From positions 1 to 64,000 of the forward strand of contig DBTM01000051.1 of NCBI GenBank assembly GCA_002307055.1: a stretch of DNA of 64,000 nucleotides, in the 5' to 3' direction. This DNA is from Clostridiales bacterium UBA1316. Its GTDB lineage: Bacteria; Bacillota; Clostridia; Oscillospirales; Oscillospiraceae. Below the pieces are notes generated by a model. It made no database searches, was not told where the DNA came from, and worked only from the letters and a program-made list of their open reading frames with translations. Shown here piece after piece: positions 1-8,423 of this stretch (the first letter of the stretch is position 1; each line of letters starts with the position of its first letter). Made by a program: the position numbers and the translations under genes.

Positions 1-40
1 AGTTTCCCTATTGAAAGCCACCTTTTCGCCCCCGCTTTGA

Positions 41-1069
41 TCATCCGATATTCTGAAGCCGTGCAAGCTCTTGCAGTATGCCGCTGTCCACCTCATCTTC
101 ATGGAAACCGTGTTCCTCAATTAATATACGGTACTGTTCCTCACGCATTTTTATGGCTTTGGTTATATCGCCTATTTCTTCATATAAAAGTGCCATACAA
201 ATACATGGATCAACGTATCTTGGAGCAGGCTGCTTATTGAACCATGATGTATAGTCTCTGATGGCATCATCATATCTTCCCATATAAACCATCTTGTCAG
301 CCCGCCACGCGTAAGGTTGCCACTCATTCGGCGTTTCGTCAATACATTCCTGCCATAGCCGCAGTGCTTCACCGCCGTTACCCTCGGCATACGCAATGTC
401 TCCCAGTCTGGCTTTGGCAAGAAGGTTATCCTTGAATGCTGTCGTCCCGATTACTGTACGCGCCTCGTCCAGCAGGCCGTTTCCAATCAACTGATCCAGC
501 AGCCAGCGCCAACCCTCCTGCCACTCCGGTATTCTCTTCATAAGCCCGCGATAATAACGCACCATCCCGAGTGTATTTGTACACGTCCAGTCACCGCCGT
601 ATCCATGGAGCACATTCGTCATAACGCTGTGGCAAGCTTTCTTCTCCGGCATGAGTAATATCGCTTGCTTCGCGTAATCCGCCGCCAGACGCGTCAGGGT
701 TCTGATACGGTGCTCATAAAGCTCCGCGAGACGCAAATAAGCGTCCCCGCAGTCCGGTTTACGGGCAGCAATGCCTTTGAGCATGCCGTCTGTCGACGTA
801 AAGGCGTTCTCCGTCAAGTCGCGTTTCGTGCAAAGCATATTGCTGATACGCTTGAGGTTATCTTCGTCAGTCAAGGAAAACAGTTCATCAATCGTCACGC
901 CGAATGTTACAGATAGCATGGGGAGCATTCCGATATCTGGCGCGGTTACGCCGTTCTCCCATTTGGAAATTGCCTGCGGGGATACGCGTAAAGCCTCCGC
1001 AAGAGATTCCTGTGTCAAGTTTCTTTCCGTACGCAAGGCTTTGATCTTTTTCCCAAGTTCAATGTTCAT
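41..1069 (-). CDS. XRE-family transcriptional regulator with helical-repeat C-terminus
   Basis: A 342-residue protein. Residues about 7-60 form a classic XRE/Cro helix-turn-helix (KKIKALRTERNLTQESLAEA, then a SPQAISKWENG recognition helix). The remainder is alpha-helical with TPR-like spacing (ALRLWQECI, DAIRDYTSWF), which suggests a ligand- or protein-sensing domain. The ATG at 1069 has a GAGGGAAG Shine-Dalgarno 7 bases upstream. The gene stands alone and its target is unknown. A second protein of the same architecture lies at 58227-59300, so they may be paralogues. The HTH is clear; the function of the C-terminal part is inferred only from its pattern. Confidence 0.85.
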   Translation of the reverse strand: MNIELGKKIKALRTERNLTQESLAEALRVSPQAISKWENGVTAPDIGMLPMLSVTFGVTIDELFSLTDEDNLKRISNMLCTKRDLTENAFTSTDGMLKGIAARKPDCGDAYLRLAELYEHRIRTLTRLAADYAKQAILLMPEKKACHSVMTNVLHGYGGDWTCTNTLGMVRYYRGLMKRIPEWQEGWRWLLDQLIGNGLLDEARTVIGTTAFKDNLLAKARLGDIAYAEGNGGEALRLWQECIDETPNEWQPYAWRADKMVYMGRYDDAIRDYTSWFNKQPAPRYVDPCICMALLYEEIGDITKAIKMREEQYRILIEEHGFHEDEVDSGILQELARLQNIG

Positions 1070-1190
1070 GTTTTTCTTCCCTCATCTTGTTTTCCGGCCG
1101 GTATTTATATACTAGGTGATTATTGCTGAACATTCAATAACCAGCAATTCAAGCTGACAATCCATTTGGTTGAACATGGGAAGCGGCACG

Positions 1191-1613
1191 CTACCGTTCC
1201 GTCTGTTCCGTCATGAGACTCCAGCGGAAACCGAATTTATCGATGAGAGAACCCATGCAGGAGCAGTAGGTTGTGCTGTGGAAGGGATATATGACGGTGC
1301 CTTCGGCTTCCAGTACGTCATAAGCCTTCTTGACTTCCTCCGCCGTGTCGAACGTTATTGTCATAAATATCGTCGTGACTTTGGTTTGCTCGCCTTCAAG
1401 CTCGTCAGCCATCATGAAACGCTGGCTGCCGATGTAAAACTCCGAATGATAAATATAATTTTTCTGCTCCTCCGTCATCGCGACATCCCAGTCTCGTTTG
1501 TCGGCATCGGAATAACGCAGCAAAATATCAAGCTTACAGTTAAACGCTTTCCCGTACAGCTCAACGGCTTCTTCACATTGCCCATAGAAATGCAGTACCG
1601 GCGTTATTATCAT
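1191..1613 (-). CDS. VOC superfamily (PhnB/glyoxalase-like) protein
   Basis: A 140-residue single-domain protein that opens ITPVLHFYGQCEEAVELYGK, the usual start of PhnB-like members of the vicinal-oxygen-chelate fold. It also has the FYIGSQRFMMADE and TITFDTAEEVKKAYD blocks of that family. Members bind a metal and act on small molecules (glyoxalase, fosfomycin/bleomycin binding or demethylubiquinone-like reactions), but this subfamily has no fixed substrate. The start has a GAGGGGAT ribosome site. It follows the NlpC/P60-like gene by 17 bases and is probably co-transcribed with it. No substrate can be assigned from sequence. Confidence 0.85.
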   Translation of the reverse strand: MIITPVLHFYGQCEEAVELYGKAFNCKLDILLRYSDADKRDWDVAMTEEQKNYIYHSEFYIGSQRFMMADELEGEQTKVTTIFMTITFDTAEEVKKAYDVLEAEGTVIYPFHSTTYCSCMGSLIDKFGFRWSLMTEQTER

Positions 1614-1630
1614 AACTATCCCCTCGTTTC

Positions 1631-2245
1631 TTAGAGCTTTCTATACCCAATATACCCTGACGATTCTAAATCTGATATTATCTCAGTTCTCATTAATACC
1701 CTTCCGGTGCTTCTGCTGGAATCAATAATCCGCACGCGAGTTTTAGCGGTATCCATAAAATCGATGAAAATCAGGACATGCCTGCCAGCCAGCAAAATTA
1801 CATCTCCCGGTAAAAGCTGATTCAATGACTCCATGGGTGCTGCGATCATCGGTATCGTCTTGGTCGAGAGCTTTCTCTCAATACCCCAGCAAATCGTAAC
1901 GAGTCCTGAGCAATCAACGCCGACACAGTATCGGCTTGCCCCATTATCTCTTGAATCCGGAACATTTCCGGCAAATTTGCCTTCCAAAATTCCTTTTTCG
2001 AATTCTGCCAGCGTTGAAGCTCCGCCCCAGTTATATGGAACGCCTGTATTTACCTGATCAATCTGCCACCAATTGCAGCCTGGGAACTTCGCGCTTTTGT
2101 AATTAGTATCCGGCGTGTTTACCAATATCCTATCCGTGTCTAACCCATGGAACCGGTGTTCCTCCGATGGTTTCCACGAAAAATTTGCGTACTCGATTGC
2201 CATTAATACAACATTATCTCTCCATATCTGAAGAACAGCATTCAT
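1631..2245 (-). CDS. NlpC/P60-like (CHAP-like) cysteine peptidase-fold protein
   Basis: A 204-residue protein with the NlpC/P60 nucleophile motif VDCSGLV (Cys112) and a downstream histidine in GDVILLAGRHVLIFID (about His156), preceded by VPYNWGGASTLAEFE, the Y-x-W/GG entry found in NlpC/P60 enzymes. Such proteins hydrolyse or bind cell-wall peptides. There is no signal peptide or transmembrane segment, so it would act in the cytoplasm, on imported peptides, or outside by an unseen route. Start ATG 2245 has GGGGAT a few bases upstream. Catalytic activity is inferred from the motif. It may form a two-gene unit with the VOC protein. Confidence 0.7.
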   Translation of the reverse strand: MNAVLQIWRDNVVLMAIEYANFSWKPSEEHRFHGLDTDRILVNTPDTNYKSAKFPGCNWWQIDQVNTGVPYNWGGASTLAEFEKGILEGKFAGNVPDSRDNGASRYCVGVDCSGLVTICWGIERKLSTKTIPMIAAPMESLNQLLPGDVILLAGRHVLIFIDFMDTAKTRVRIIDSSRSTGRVLMRTEIISDLESSGYIGYRKL

Positions 2246-2326
2246 TACATCCCCACTACTTTGTGATTTTTATTTTAAGTATAATTTCAGTTTAATTTAA
2301 CTGCTTTATTATCAAACAAGAAAACA

Positions 2327-2352
2327 ATAACGGGCAAGTAACTGCCCGTTAT
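2327..2352 (-). terminator. Rho-independent terminator of glyA
   Basis: A 10-bp perfect stem (ATAACGGGCA pairing with TGCCCGTTAT) with a 6-base loop lies 9 bases after the glyA stop. On the minus strand it is followed by TGTTTTCTTGTTT. Confidence 0.85.
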
Positions 2353-2360
2353 CTATTCTT

Positions 2361-3608
2361 TTATTCGTACAGCGGATGCTTGGCGGTGAGCTTACCCACT
2401 TCGCTGCGGATATAGTCGGCTTTGCTTTCGTAGTCGGAGGCTGTCAGGTAGATGAGTTCGGCGATTTTGACCATGTCCTCTTCTTTGAATCCGCGGGCGG
2501 TAACGGCGGGGGTGCCGAGGCGGATACCGCTGGTCAGGGAGGCATTTTCGGGGTCATTGGGGATTTTGTTTTTGTTGGCTGTAATATAAACCGTATCCAG
2601 AAGCTGCTCCATGTCGCGGCCTGTTTTCTTGAACTTGCGCAGGTCGACGAGCATGAGATGGTTATCGGTACCGCCGGAAACGAGGTCGAAGCCGCGCCCC
2701 ATGAGTTCTGCCGCAAGAACCTTGGCGTTTTTGCGGATCTGCTGCTGGTAGACCTTATATTCGGGTTTGAGCGCCTCGCCGAAGGCAACGGCCTTGGCGG
2801 CAACGATGTGCATAAGCGGGCCGCCCTGGGCGCCGGGGAAAACGGCGCTGTTGATTTTTTTGGCAATCGCCTCGTCGTTTGTCATCAGCATGCCGCCTCT
2901 GGGGCCGCGCATTGTCTTGTGTGTGGTGGTTGTGACGATATCGGCGTATGGGACGGGCGACGGATGCTCACCGGCGGCGACAAGGCCCGCAATGTGGGCG
3001 ATATCAACCATGAGGTAAGCGCCCACTTCCCTGGCAATCTCGCCAAAGGTCTTGAAATCGATGATACGGGGATACGCCGACGCACCGGCGATGATCATTT
3101 TAGGCTTATGTTTTTTCGCCAGATCGCGGAGCTGATCGTAATCGATGAGATTTGTGTCCGGCGTGACGCCGTAAGAGACGATGTTATAATATTTCCCGGA
3201 AAAGTTGGCCGGGCTGCCGTGAGACAGATGGCCGCCGTGATCAAGATTCATGCCCATCACCGTATCGCCGGGCTTTGTTAAAACCATATAGGCGGCGTAA
3301 TTGGCTGAAACACCCGAATGCGGCTGGACATTGACGAAATTGGCTCCGAACAGCTTTTTGGCACGTTCGATGGCGATTGTTTCAACAACATCAACTTCCT
3401 CACAGCCGCCGTAATAACGGTGCCCGGGATAGCCTTCGGCGTATTTATTGGTCAATACTGTACCTGCAGCCAGGAGAACAGCTTCGCTCACACAATTTTC
3501 AGATGCAATCAGTTCGATATTCCTGCGCTGACGGGCGTATTCTTTTTCAATTGCCGTGCCGACCTCGGGGTCATAGCCGGTGATATAGGCCATCATATCT
3601 TTTATCAC
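2361..3608 (-). CDS. glyA: Serine hydroxymethyltransferase
   Basis: A full-length (415-residue) SHMT, the PLP enzyme that interconverts serine plus tetrahydrofolate with glycine plus 5,10-methylene-THF and supplies one-carbon units in the cytoplasm. The PLP-binding lysine is Lys231 in TTTTHKTMRGPRGG. SENCVSEAV and KYAEGYPGHRYYGGCE near the N-terminus are also diagnostic. The start is GTG (3606-3608), set by GGAGG 7 bases upstream; the first in-frame ATG lies deeper and has no such site. The gene is monocistronic, with a strong sigma-A promoter upstream and a terminator downstream. Confidence 0.98.
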   Translation of the reverse strand: MIKDMMAYITGYDPEVGTAIEKEYARQRRNIELIASENCVSEAVLLAAGTVLTNKYAEGYPGHRYYGGCEEVDVVETIAIERAKKLFGANFVNVQPHSGVSANYAAYMVLTKPGDTVMGMNLDHGGHLSHGSPANFSGKYYNIVSYGVTPDTNLIDYDQLRDLAKKHKPKMIIAGASAYPRIIDFKTFGEIAREVGAYLMVDIAHIAGLVAAGEHPSPVPYADIVTTTTHKTMRGPRGGMLMTNDEAIAKKINSAVFPGAQGGPLMHIVAAKAVAFGEALKPEYKVYQQQIRKNAKVLAAELMGRGFDLVSGGTDNHLMLVDLRKFKKTGRDMEQLLDTVYITANKNKIPNDPENASLTSGIRLGTPAVTARGFKEEDMVKIAELIYLTASDYESKADYIRSEVGKLTAKHPLYE

Positions 3609-3646
3609 GGGTTTTCCTCCATTAATCTATTAAAGTGATAAAATGT

Positions 3647-3675
3647 ATTATATATAAGTCATTCGACTTTTTCAA
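3647..3675 (-). promoter_or_regulatory. Sigma-A promoter of glyA
   Basis: On the minus strand, -35 TTGAAA (3670-3675) and -10 TATAAT (3647-3652) are separated by exactly 17 bases, about 40 bases upstream of the GTG start. Confidence 0.85.
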
Positions 3676-3757
3676 CTGATAAACAGTAAAATAATTAGCT
3701 ATTCGCTGACCTTCATGGTATCATAATGCATATAAACTCGGTTTTTGGAGAATTTCT

Positions 3758-4390
3758 ATGCCAACAAAAAAAGTGATCCGCGAGATTATCCGTCTCCTGG
3801 AAATGGATTATCCAGACGCGAAATGCTCTCTGGACTATATGAAGGATTATGAGCTTCTGTTTGCCACGCGGCTGTCTGCACAGTGCACAGATGAGCGTGT
3901 CAATAAGATCACACCGGCATTTTATGCGGCATATCCGACACTTCAGGCTATTGCGGACGCGGAGATTGCCGACGTTGAAAATTATGTCCACTCATGCGGT
4001 TTTTATCATGCCAAGGCAAAGGATATCGTCTGCGCGGCGCAGATGCTGATAAGCGACTTCGGCGGGCGCGTCCCTGACATTATGGAAGACCTGCTGAAGC
4101 TGCCGGGCGTCGGCAGGAAGACGGCAAACCTTATTCTGGGCGATATATACGATCAGCCTGCCGTCGTTGTGGACACACATTGCATTCGGCTGGCTAACCG
4201 CATTGGACTCGTCAAGACAGAGGACCCCGTTAAAATTGAAACGGCGCTCCGAAAGCTCCTGCCGCCGGATAAATCCTCCGATTTCTGCCACAGGCTCGTT
4301 CTGCACGGCAGAGCCGTCTGCCCGGCGAGAAATCCAAAATGCACAGAATGCAGCATTCGCGCATACTGCGGTTATTATAATAGGCATTAA
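3758..4390 (+). CDS. nth: Endonuclease III, DNA glycosylase/AP lyase
   Basis: A 210-residue base-excision repair enzyme that removes oxidised pyrimidines and nicks AP sites. The helix-hairpin-helix LPGVGRKTAN carries the catalytic Lys121, the essential aspartate is Asp139 in VVDTHC, and the C-terminal 4Fe-4S ligands are Cys188, Cys195, Cys198 and Cys204 (C-x6-C-x2-C-x5-C). Length and motifs match the family exactly. GGAG lies 7 bases before the ATG. It diverges from glyA. In some Firmicutes nth sits with dnaD; here it is alone. Confidence 0.97.
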   Translation: MPTKKVIREIIRLLEMDYPDAKCSLDYMKDYELLFATRLSAQCTDERVNKITPAFYAAYPTLQAIADAEIADVENYVHSCGFYHAKAKDIVCAAQMLISDFGGRVPDIMEDLLKLPGVGRKTANLILGDIYDQPAVVVDTHCIRLANRIGLVKTEDPVKIETALRKLLPPDKSSDFCHRLVLHGRAVCPARNPKCTECSIRAYCGYYNRH

Positions 4391-4409
4391 ACGAACTCAA
4401 TAAATACAT

Positions 4410-4487
4410 GGATTCCCGCCTGCGCGGGAATGACACGGCGGAGATTGTGCTCCCTCGTACGTCATTTACCGCGCGGGTGGGAATCTG
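4410..4487. repeat. Palindromic intergenic element with inverted ends
   Basis: Between the convergent nth and DUF4397 genes. The left end (4411-4434) is the hairpin ATTCCCGC-CTGC-GCGGGAAT followed by GAC. The right end (4461-4486) carries a diverged copy in inverse orientation (GTCATTTACCGCGCGGGTGG, then GAATCT). The whole resembles REP/MITE-like palindromes with the GATTCCCGC...GCGGGAATGAC core seen in many genomes, and could also act as a bidirectional terminator. Confidence 0.55.
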
Positions 4488-4516
4488 TTTTTAGCGACAT
4501 TACTGATTTATCCCTG

Positions 4517-5170
4517 TTAATAATCACCGTCTTGAACCATGATTGCCTCAAGCGGCGGCTCGCCGCCGACAAGGCCGACCGCGTAAATCGAATACGCTCT
4601 CCCGCGTTCGAGAACAACATTCGGCACGGTCAATCCCATTTGGTTGCTCCCTGCCGGTTTCACCTGCAGGGTATATGTACCCGGGTCAAGGATGATATAG
4701 CGCGTATGTGCTTTATACCGGACATTTCGAAAAAGTCGGACGCCGTCCGTCAGCGTGATATCAAGAGGCGGCGCGTTCGGAGACAAATTCACAGATCGGA
4801 AATAAGCCTTGCGGGGACGGCGAATCTGCCGGTTGACATCATAGACCTCAGGTATTGCAATGAGTCCGACATCACACAGCACGCCGTTTACAGCAATGGT
4901 AACCGCGCTGCACGGGCAGATATGGAGGCATGCCGAAGCAGCCAGTGATTCACGCTTGCCTGTTGTAAAGACCTCTATTCTATATTCTCCGGGCGAAACC
5001 AGAAAGTAATCTGTAAATTGCTTGTACGGGAGATGTTTTGCGATCAGATTGCCGTTGACGTATACATCGACAGCCGGGGCATCGGGCACCGCATGCAGAA
5101 TCCGGGCATAAGCCGCCTCCGGTGGGCAAGAGCAGGATAATTTACTGCATTCTATAGTGTTCATAAACAT
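4517..5170 (-). CDS. DUF4397 domain protein (two repeats)
   Basis: A 217-residue protein with two consecutive DUF4397-type beta-rich units: residues about 20-110 (YARILHAVPDAPAVDVYVNG) and about 125-215 (YFRSVNLSPNAPPLDITLTDG). Both start with the family signature R-x-x-x-x-SPDAPxVDV. Members are usually surface or envelope proteins of unknown role. No N-terminal signal peptide is evident; instead there is a Cys-rich stretch (CSKLSCSCPPE) at residues 8-18. The AGGAG site 8 bases before the ATG fixes the start. It is monocistronic and convergent with nth. The biochemical function is unknown. Confidence 0.85.
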   Translation of the reverse strand: MFMNTIECSKLSCSCPPEAAYARILHAVPDAPAVDVYVNGNLIAKHLPYKQFTDYFLVSPGEYRIEVFTTGKRESLAASACLHICPCSAVTIAVNGVLCDVGLIAIPEVYDVNRQIRRPRKAYFRSVNLSPNAPPLDITLTDGVRLFRNVRYKAHTRYIILDPGTYTLQVKPAGSNQMGLTVPNVVLERGRAYSIYAVGLVGGEPPLEAIMVQDGDY

Positions 5171-5238
5171 ACTGATATCTCCTGTGGTTTATTTATCAGT
5201 ATATAATATGAAATATTGCGCTACTCGTTCTTGAGGCT

Positions 5239-6999
5239 TTATTTAACCTTCAGCTTTTTCACCATTTCATCGCTGGGTTCGGCGAGGATGGTTTTGTAGT
5301 CGGTGTAGGTCACCATGCCGGGGCGGCCGCCGGGGATTTTTTTGACATATTTGACGAGTGTGTAATCGACGGGTACCTTTTTGTTTTCACGTGCCTGCGA
5401 AAACCATGCGGCGAGAGCGGCGGCTTCACTCAGCGAAGCTTTATCGGGTTCGCGCCCATTTGTTGATATTATGACATGCGAGCCGGGGATTTTCTGCGCG
5501 TGCAGCCAGACATCGGTTTTATACGCCAGCATATGGGTCAGGGTCTCGTTTTGAACGTTATTTTTCCCGACACGGATGTCAAAGCCTGCGCTTGACAGAT
5601 ACCGGGTGAACTGCACTTGGGGCTGTTTTTCTTTTTTTCCCGTTTTCTGCGGCCTGATGTAGCCTGTCTGCGTCAGCTCCTGTTTGATTTCAACCAGATC
5701 GCGTTCGTTTTCGGCACGCAGAATCTCTTCCAGAACACTTTTTAAATACTCCAGCTCCGTTTCTCCCAGCTTTATCTGTTCCTTTAAAATTGTTTCGGCG
5801 TTTTTCGCCTTTGAGTAGTCCTTGTAGTATTTAGCGGCGTTCTGCTGCGGCGTTTTTAAAGGATCAAGACGGATATCGACCATCCCCTCGTCCGGAGCAT
5901 AATAATCCGCCGCGGTGAAAACAGACATGCCCTTTTGAAGCGCGTGCATATTGGCGGAAATGATATCGCCCAATTCACGCAGGCGTTCCCTGCCGAGTGT
6001 TTTTTTCAGCTCCGCGCGCTGATTCTCCAGCTTACGCCGAACGCGGTCATGCGCGTTTTTTATCGATTTTGTCAGCGCCTGAGACTTCTGGCGCATACGC
6101 TCGGTATTTGAGCGACGCGTGTAAAACGAATCCAAAAGCGCGGAAAAATCAGGGAAGCGTTCAAGTTTCAGCGCATTGCCGTATTGCAGGATCGGCGTGT
6201 AAGAAAAATCATAGGGCTTTCCTTCAGCGTCGATTAAAATATACGCGTCAAAGTTTCCGGCACGAATGTCGCCGATAAGGGTAAAGAAAGCGTCACACAG
6301 CGCAGCGCCGCCATCTATCCTGACGGCTTCCGGCGTACGCATTTGAGTATCAGTGTAAGCCCTGCTGACAATTTCGCGGCAGATCAGCGGCGAGAAGCCG
6401 TTGATCTGCTCGAGCAACAGCTTTTCGGCGGGTTTATCTGAAGCGTCCATGAGCGCCATAAATGCTGCCCGCGAGATATCAAGCGGATTAAGTTTACCCT
6501 GAACAGGCGGCAGATGATAAAAAAGCCCCGGCAGGACCTGCCTGAGCTCGGACATCGTACCGTCAATGCGGCGGAGGCACTCGATAATCATACCATCCTG
6601 TGCGGTGAGGATAATATTCGAATACCGCCCCATCAGCTCTATAATCAAATGCTTTTCACTGGCTTCACCCAATACATCATAGCAGTCAAGTGTCAGGTCG
6701 ACGGCCCGTTCAAGCGGTGGTTGGGTGACGGACTTAATTTTGCTGCCCAATAAATGCTTGCGCAGCAGCATACAAAACATCGGCGGGTTTTGAGGGTTTT
6801 CAAAAACGGCATCCGTGAGGTGCAGACGCGCGTCCCCTGTGCCCGCTGAAATCAAAAGCCGTATGGACGCGCCAAAGCCCCGGAGGCTCAGGATAACCTG
6901 GTCATGGTCCGGCTGCTGGACTTTATCTATTTTCAGGCCTGTAATCCGGCCGGCAAGCTCATTTCGGAGTCCCGTCAGGCAAAAGGCGTCAAGCGGCAT
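5239..6999 (-). CDS. rqcH: NFACT/Rqc2 (RqcH-like) ribosome quality-control protein
   Basis: A 586-residue member of the NFACT family (older names FbpA, fibronectin-binding protein). In Bacillus, RqcH binds stalled 50S subunits and adds alanine tails to nascent chains. Order: NFACT-N with PLDAFCLTGLRNEL at the start, a long central coiled coil (about 300-440), and the C-terminal NFACT-R domain with DIRVGKNNVQNETLTH and VWLHAQKIPGSHVII. The start is taken at ATG 6999 because AAGGAGG sits 5 bases upstream; an upstream ATG (7023) has no such site. It lies 69 bases after mini-RNase III, in a translation/RNA-linked context. Family assignment is firm; the symbol follows the B. subtilis orthologue. 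Confidence 0.92.
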   Translation of the reverse strand: MPLDAFCLTGLRNELAGRITGLKIDKVQQPDHDQVILSLRGFGASIRLLISAGTGDARLHLTDAVFENPQNPPMFCMLLRKHLLGSKIKSVTQPPLERAVDLTLDCYDVLGEASEKHLIIELMGRYSNIILTAQDGMIIECLRRIDGTMSELRQVLPGLFYHLPPVQGKLNPLDISRAAFMALMDASDKPAEKLLLEQINGFSPLICREIVSRAYTDTQMRTPEAVRIDGGAALCDAFFTLIGDIRAGNFDAYILIDAEGKPYDFSYTPILQYGNALKLERFPDFSALLDSFYTRRSNTERMRQKSQALTKSIKNAHDRVRRKLENQRAELKKTLGRERLRELGDIISANMHALQKGMSVFTAADYYAPDEGMVDIRLDPLKTPQQNAAKYYKDYSKAKNAETILKEQIKLGETELEYLKSVLEEILRAENERDLVEIKQELTQTGYIRPQKTGKKEKQPQVQFTRYLSSAGFDIRVGKNNVQNETLTHMLAYKTDVWLHAQKIPGSHVIISTNGREPDKASLSEAAALAAWFSQARENKKVPVDYTLVKYVKKIPGGRPGMVTYTDYKTILAEPSDEMVKKLKVK

Positions 7000-7068
7000 G
7001 GTTTCCTCCTTTTTGTTGGTCATTGTCGTCAGCGTAGGGCGCGATGCCCACGCCTTATTCCTTATGCT

Positions 7069-7467
7069 TTACGATATTATTATCTCAAACAGCGCGTTCA
7101 GGCGCGCGGTTTCGCCTTTGAGATATAAGTAACCGAAAAGTGTTTCAAAGCCTGTCGCAGTGTGATATTCATCCGATGTTGAGCTGCGCGGCACAGAGTT
7201 TACTCTCGTATTGCGCCCACGTTTGAGCACCGACAGCTCCTCGTCGGTCAGCAGAGGCCTCAGCTTACCGACTGCTTTGGCTTGTGCGGGTGCCGAGACA
7301 TAGGCGATTGCTGCCCTATGAAGTCCCTTTGCCGTCGCTTTGCCGCTTTGGCACAGCCAGGACCTGATCATCAGCTCATAAACGGCATCACCAAGATGCG
7401 CCAGCCCCAAAGCCGATATATTATGAATTTCATCTTCAGTCAGCCTGATGGATAGGTAATCTGCCAT
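7069..7467 (-). CDS. mrnC: Mini-ribonuclease III
   Basis: A 132-residue protein comprising a single RNase III catalytic domain with no dsRNA-binding domain, the layout of Mini-III, which matures 23S rRNA in Firmicutes. The signature LAHLGDAVYELMIR (about residues 22-35) and the second acidic block SSTSDEYHTATGFETLFGYL supply the Asp/Glu metal ligands. In Bacillus the gene follows cysS. Here it sits between the YihY gene and the RqcH-like gene on the same strand, 23 bases after the former. GGAG precedes the ATG. Confidence 0.93.
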   Translation of the reverse strand: MADYLSIRLTEDEIHNISALGLAHLGDAVYELMIRSWLCQSGKATAKGLHRAAIAYVSAPAQAKAVGKLRPLLTDEELSVLKRGRNTRVNSVPRSSTSDEYHTATGFETLFGYLYLKGETARLNALFEIIIS

Positions 7468-7490
7468 ATAGCATCATCTCCATACAAAAT

Positions 7491-8327
7491 TTACTCGATT
7501 TGGCCGAACTTTTTAACATCGGTGTTTTTCTGATAAACTGCAAAATTAAACGCATTCCCCATAATAACAATGTTGCTGCAGATATCAATCCAGAACATCA
7601 GGATAATGAAAGAAGCTAAGGAACCGTATACAATCGGGTAGTTGACCGCCATACCGACCATCCGCGAAAAAATAAGGCTCACCGCGACAAGCAGCACGGA
7701 GGCGATCAGCGCACCGGGCAGCCTGCGGACTTTTTTTATTTCCTTCGGTGCGGAAACTCGATAGATCAAATAAATGACGAAAAACAGAAGCAGGAATAAA
7801 ACAGCAAAACGCGCCCATTGCCACAAATTTAAAAACACGGTATAGCCAAAGCTTTTCTCGAGATATTCCAGCAGCCATTCGCCCGTAATAATCACCAAGC
7901 CGGAGGCGTAGATGGTGACCAAAAGACCTATGGACACAAGCGCAGCACAAAGTGCGCCCCAAAAGCCTTTAAAGCGCGATTTGCCTTGTATATCCGCCAT
8001 GATTTTCATCAGCGAGCCAAACGCCGACATCGATGAGGACAAGGTCACTGTAATCCCGATGAAAATCATAACAGTCGAGTTATTCCCGCCGACATAACGA
8101 AAATAGCTTGTGATGATCGTCATAACGTCCGCCGGAATAATTTCATTCCAGACGCCGTATAGGCTTTCATTTGTAATATTCAGGCTGCTTAGTACCGCGT
8201 AAACAACAATCAGAAACGGAAATATCGATATGGTAATGTAATAAGACATCGCTGCTGCGCTGCGTGTGACGCGCTGCTTGATGAAGATATCAAGCATATT
8301 CCTGATAACACGTTTAACTTCATCCAT
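7491..8327 (-). CDS. YihY/BrkB family inner-membrane protein
   Basis: A 278-residue polytopic protein with about six hydrophobic helices and the YihY/UPF0761 signature RSAAAMSYYITISIFPFLIV near the N-terminus. Old names (ribonuclease BN, virulence factor BrkB) are misleading: the family has no proven activity and is thought to be a transporter or envelope protein. ATG 8327 is chosen because GGAGGT lies 6 bases upstream; a longer frame to 8420 runs back through the terminator hairpin and has no ribosome site. It is separated from ftsZ by that hairpin and probably forms a unit with mrnC. Confidence 0.9.
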   Translation of the reverse strand: MDEVKRVIRNMLDIFIKQRVTRSAAAMSYYITISIFPFLIVVYAVLSSLNITNESLYGVWNEIIPADVMTIITSYFRYVGGNNSTVMIFIGITVTLSSSMSAFGSLMKIMADIQGKSRFKGFWGALCAALVSIGLLVTIYASGLVIITGEWLLEYLEKSFGYTVFLNLWQWARFAVLFLLLFFVIYLIYRVSAPKEIKKVRRLPGALIASVLLVAVSLIFSRMVGMAVNYPIVYGSLASFIILMFWIDICSNIVIMGNAFNFAVYQKNTDVKKFGQIE

Positions 8328-8352
8328 AACCGCACCTCCAGTTATAAAACAT

Positions 8353-8386
8353 GGGACGAGCAGGATTATCTGCCCGTCCCTATTTT
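8353..8386 (-). terminator. Terminator hairpin downstream of ftsZ
   Basis: An 11-bp stem with one mismatch (GGGACGAGCAG / CTGCCCGTCCC) and a 6-base loop. On the minus strand it is followed by ATGTTTTAT, and on the plus strand by TATTTTT, so it could work in both directions. It ends the ftsZ transcript before the YihY gene. Confidence 0.65.
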
Positions 8387-8423
8387 TAACTGAAATCAGG
8401 TGTCCTATCGGACATGTCAAACA

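Noticed and set aside
2376..3281. Long open frame (301 codons) on the plus strand
   Set aside because: Lies wholly antisense to glyA, whose motifs are complete; no ribosome site or homology.
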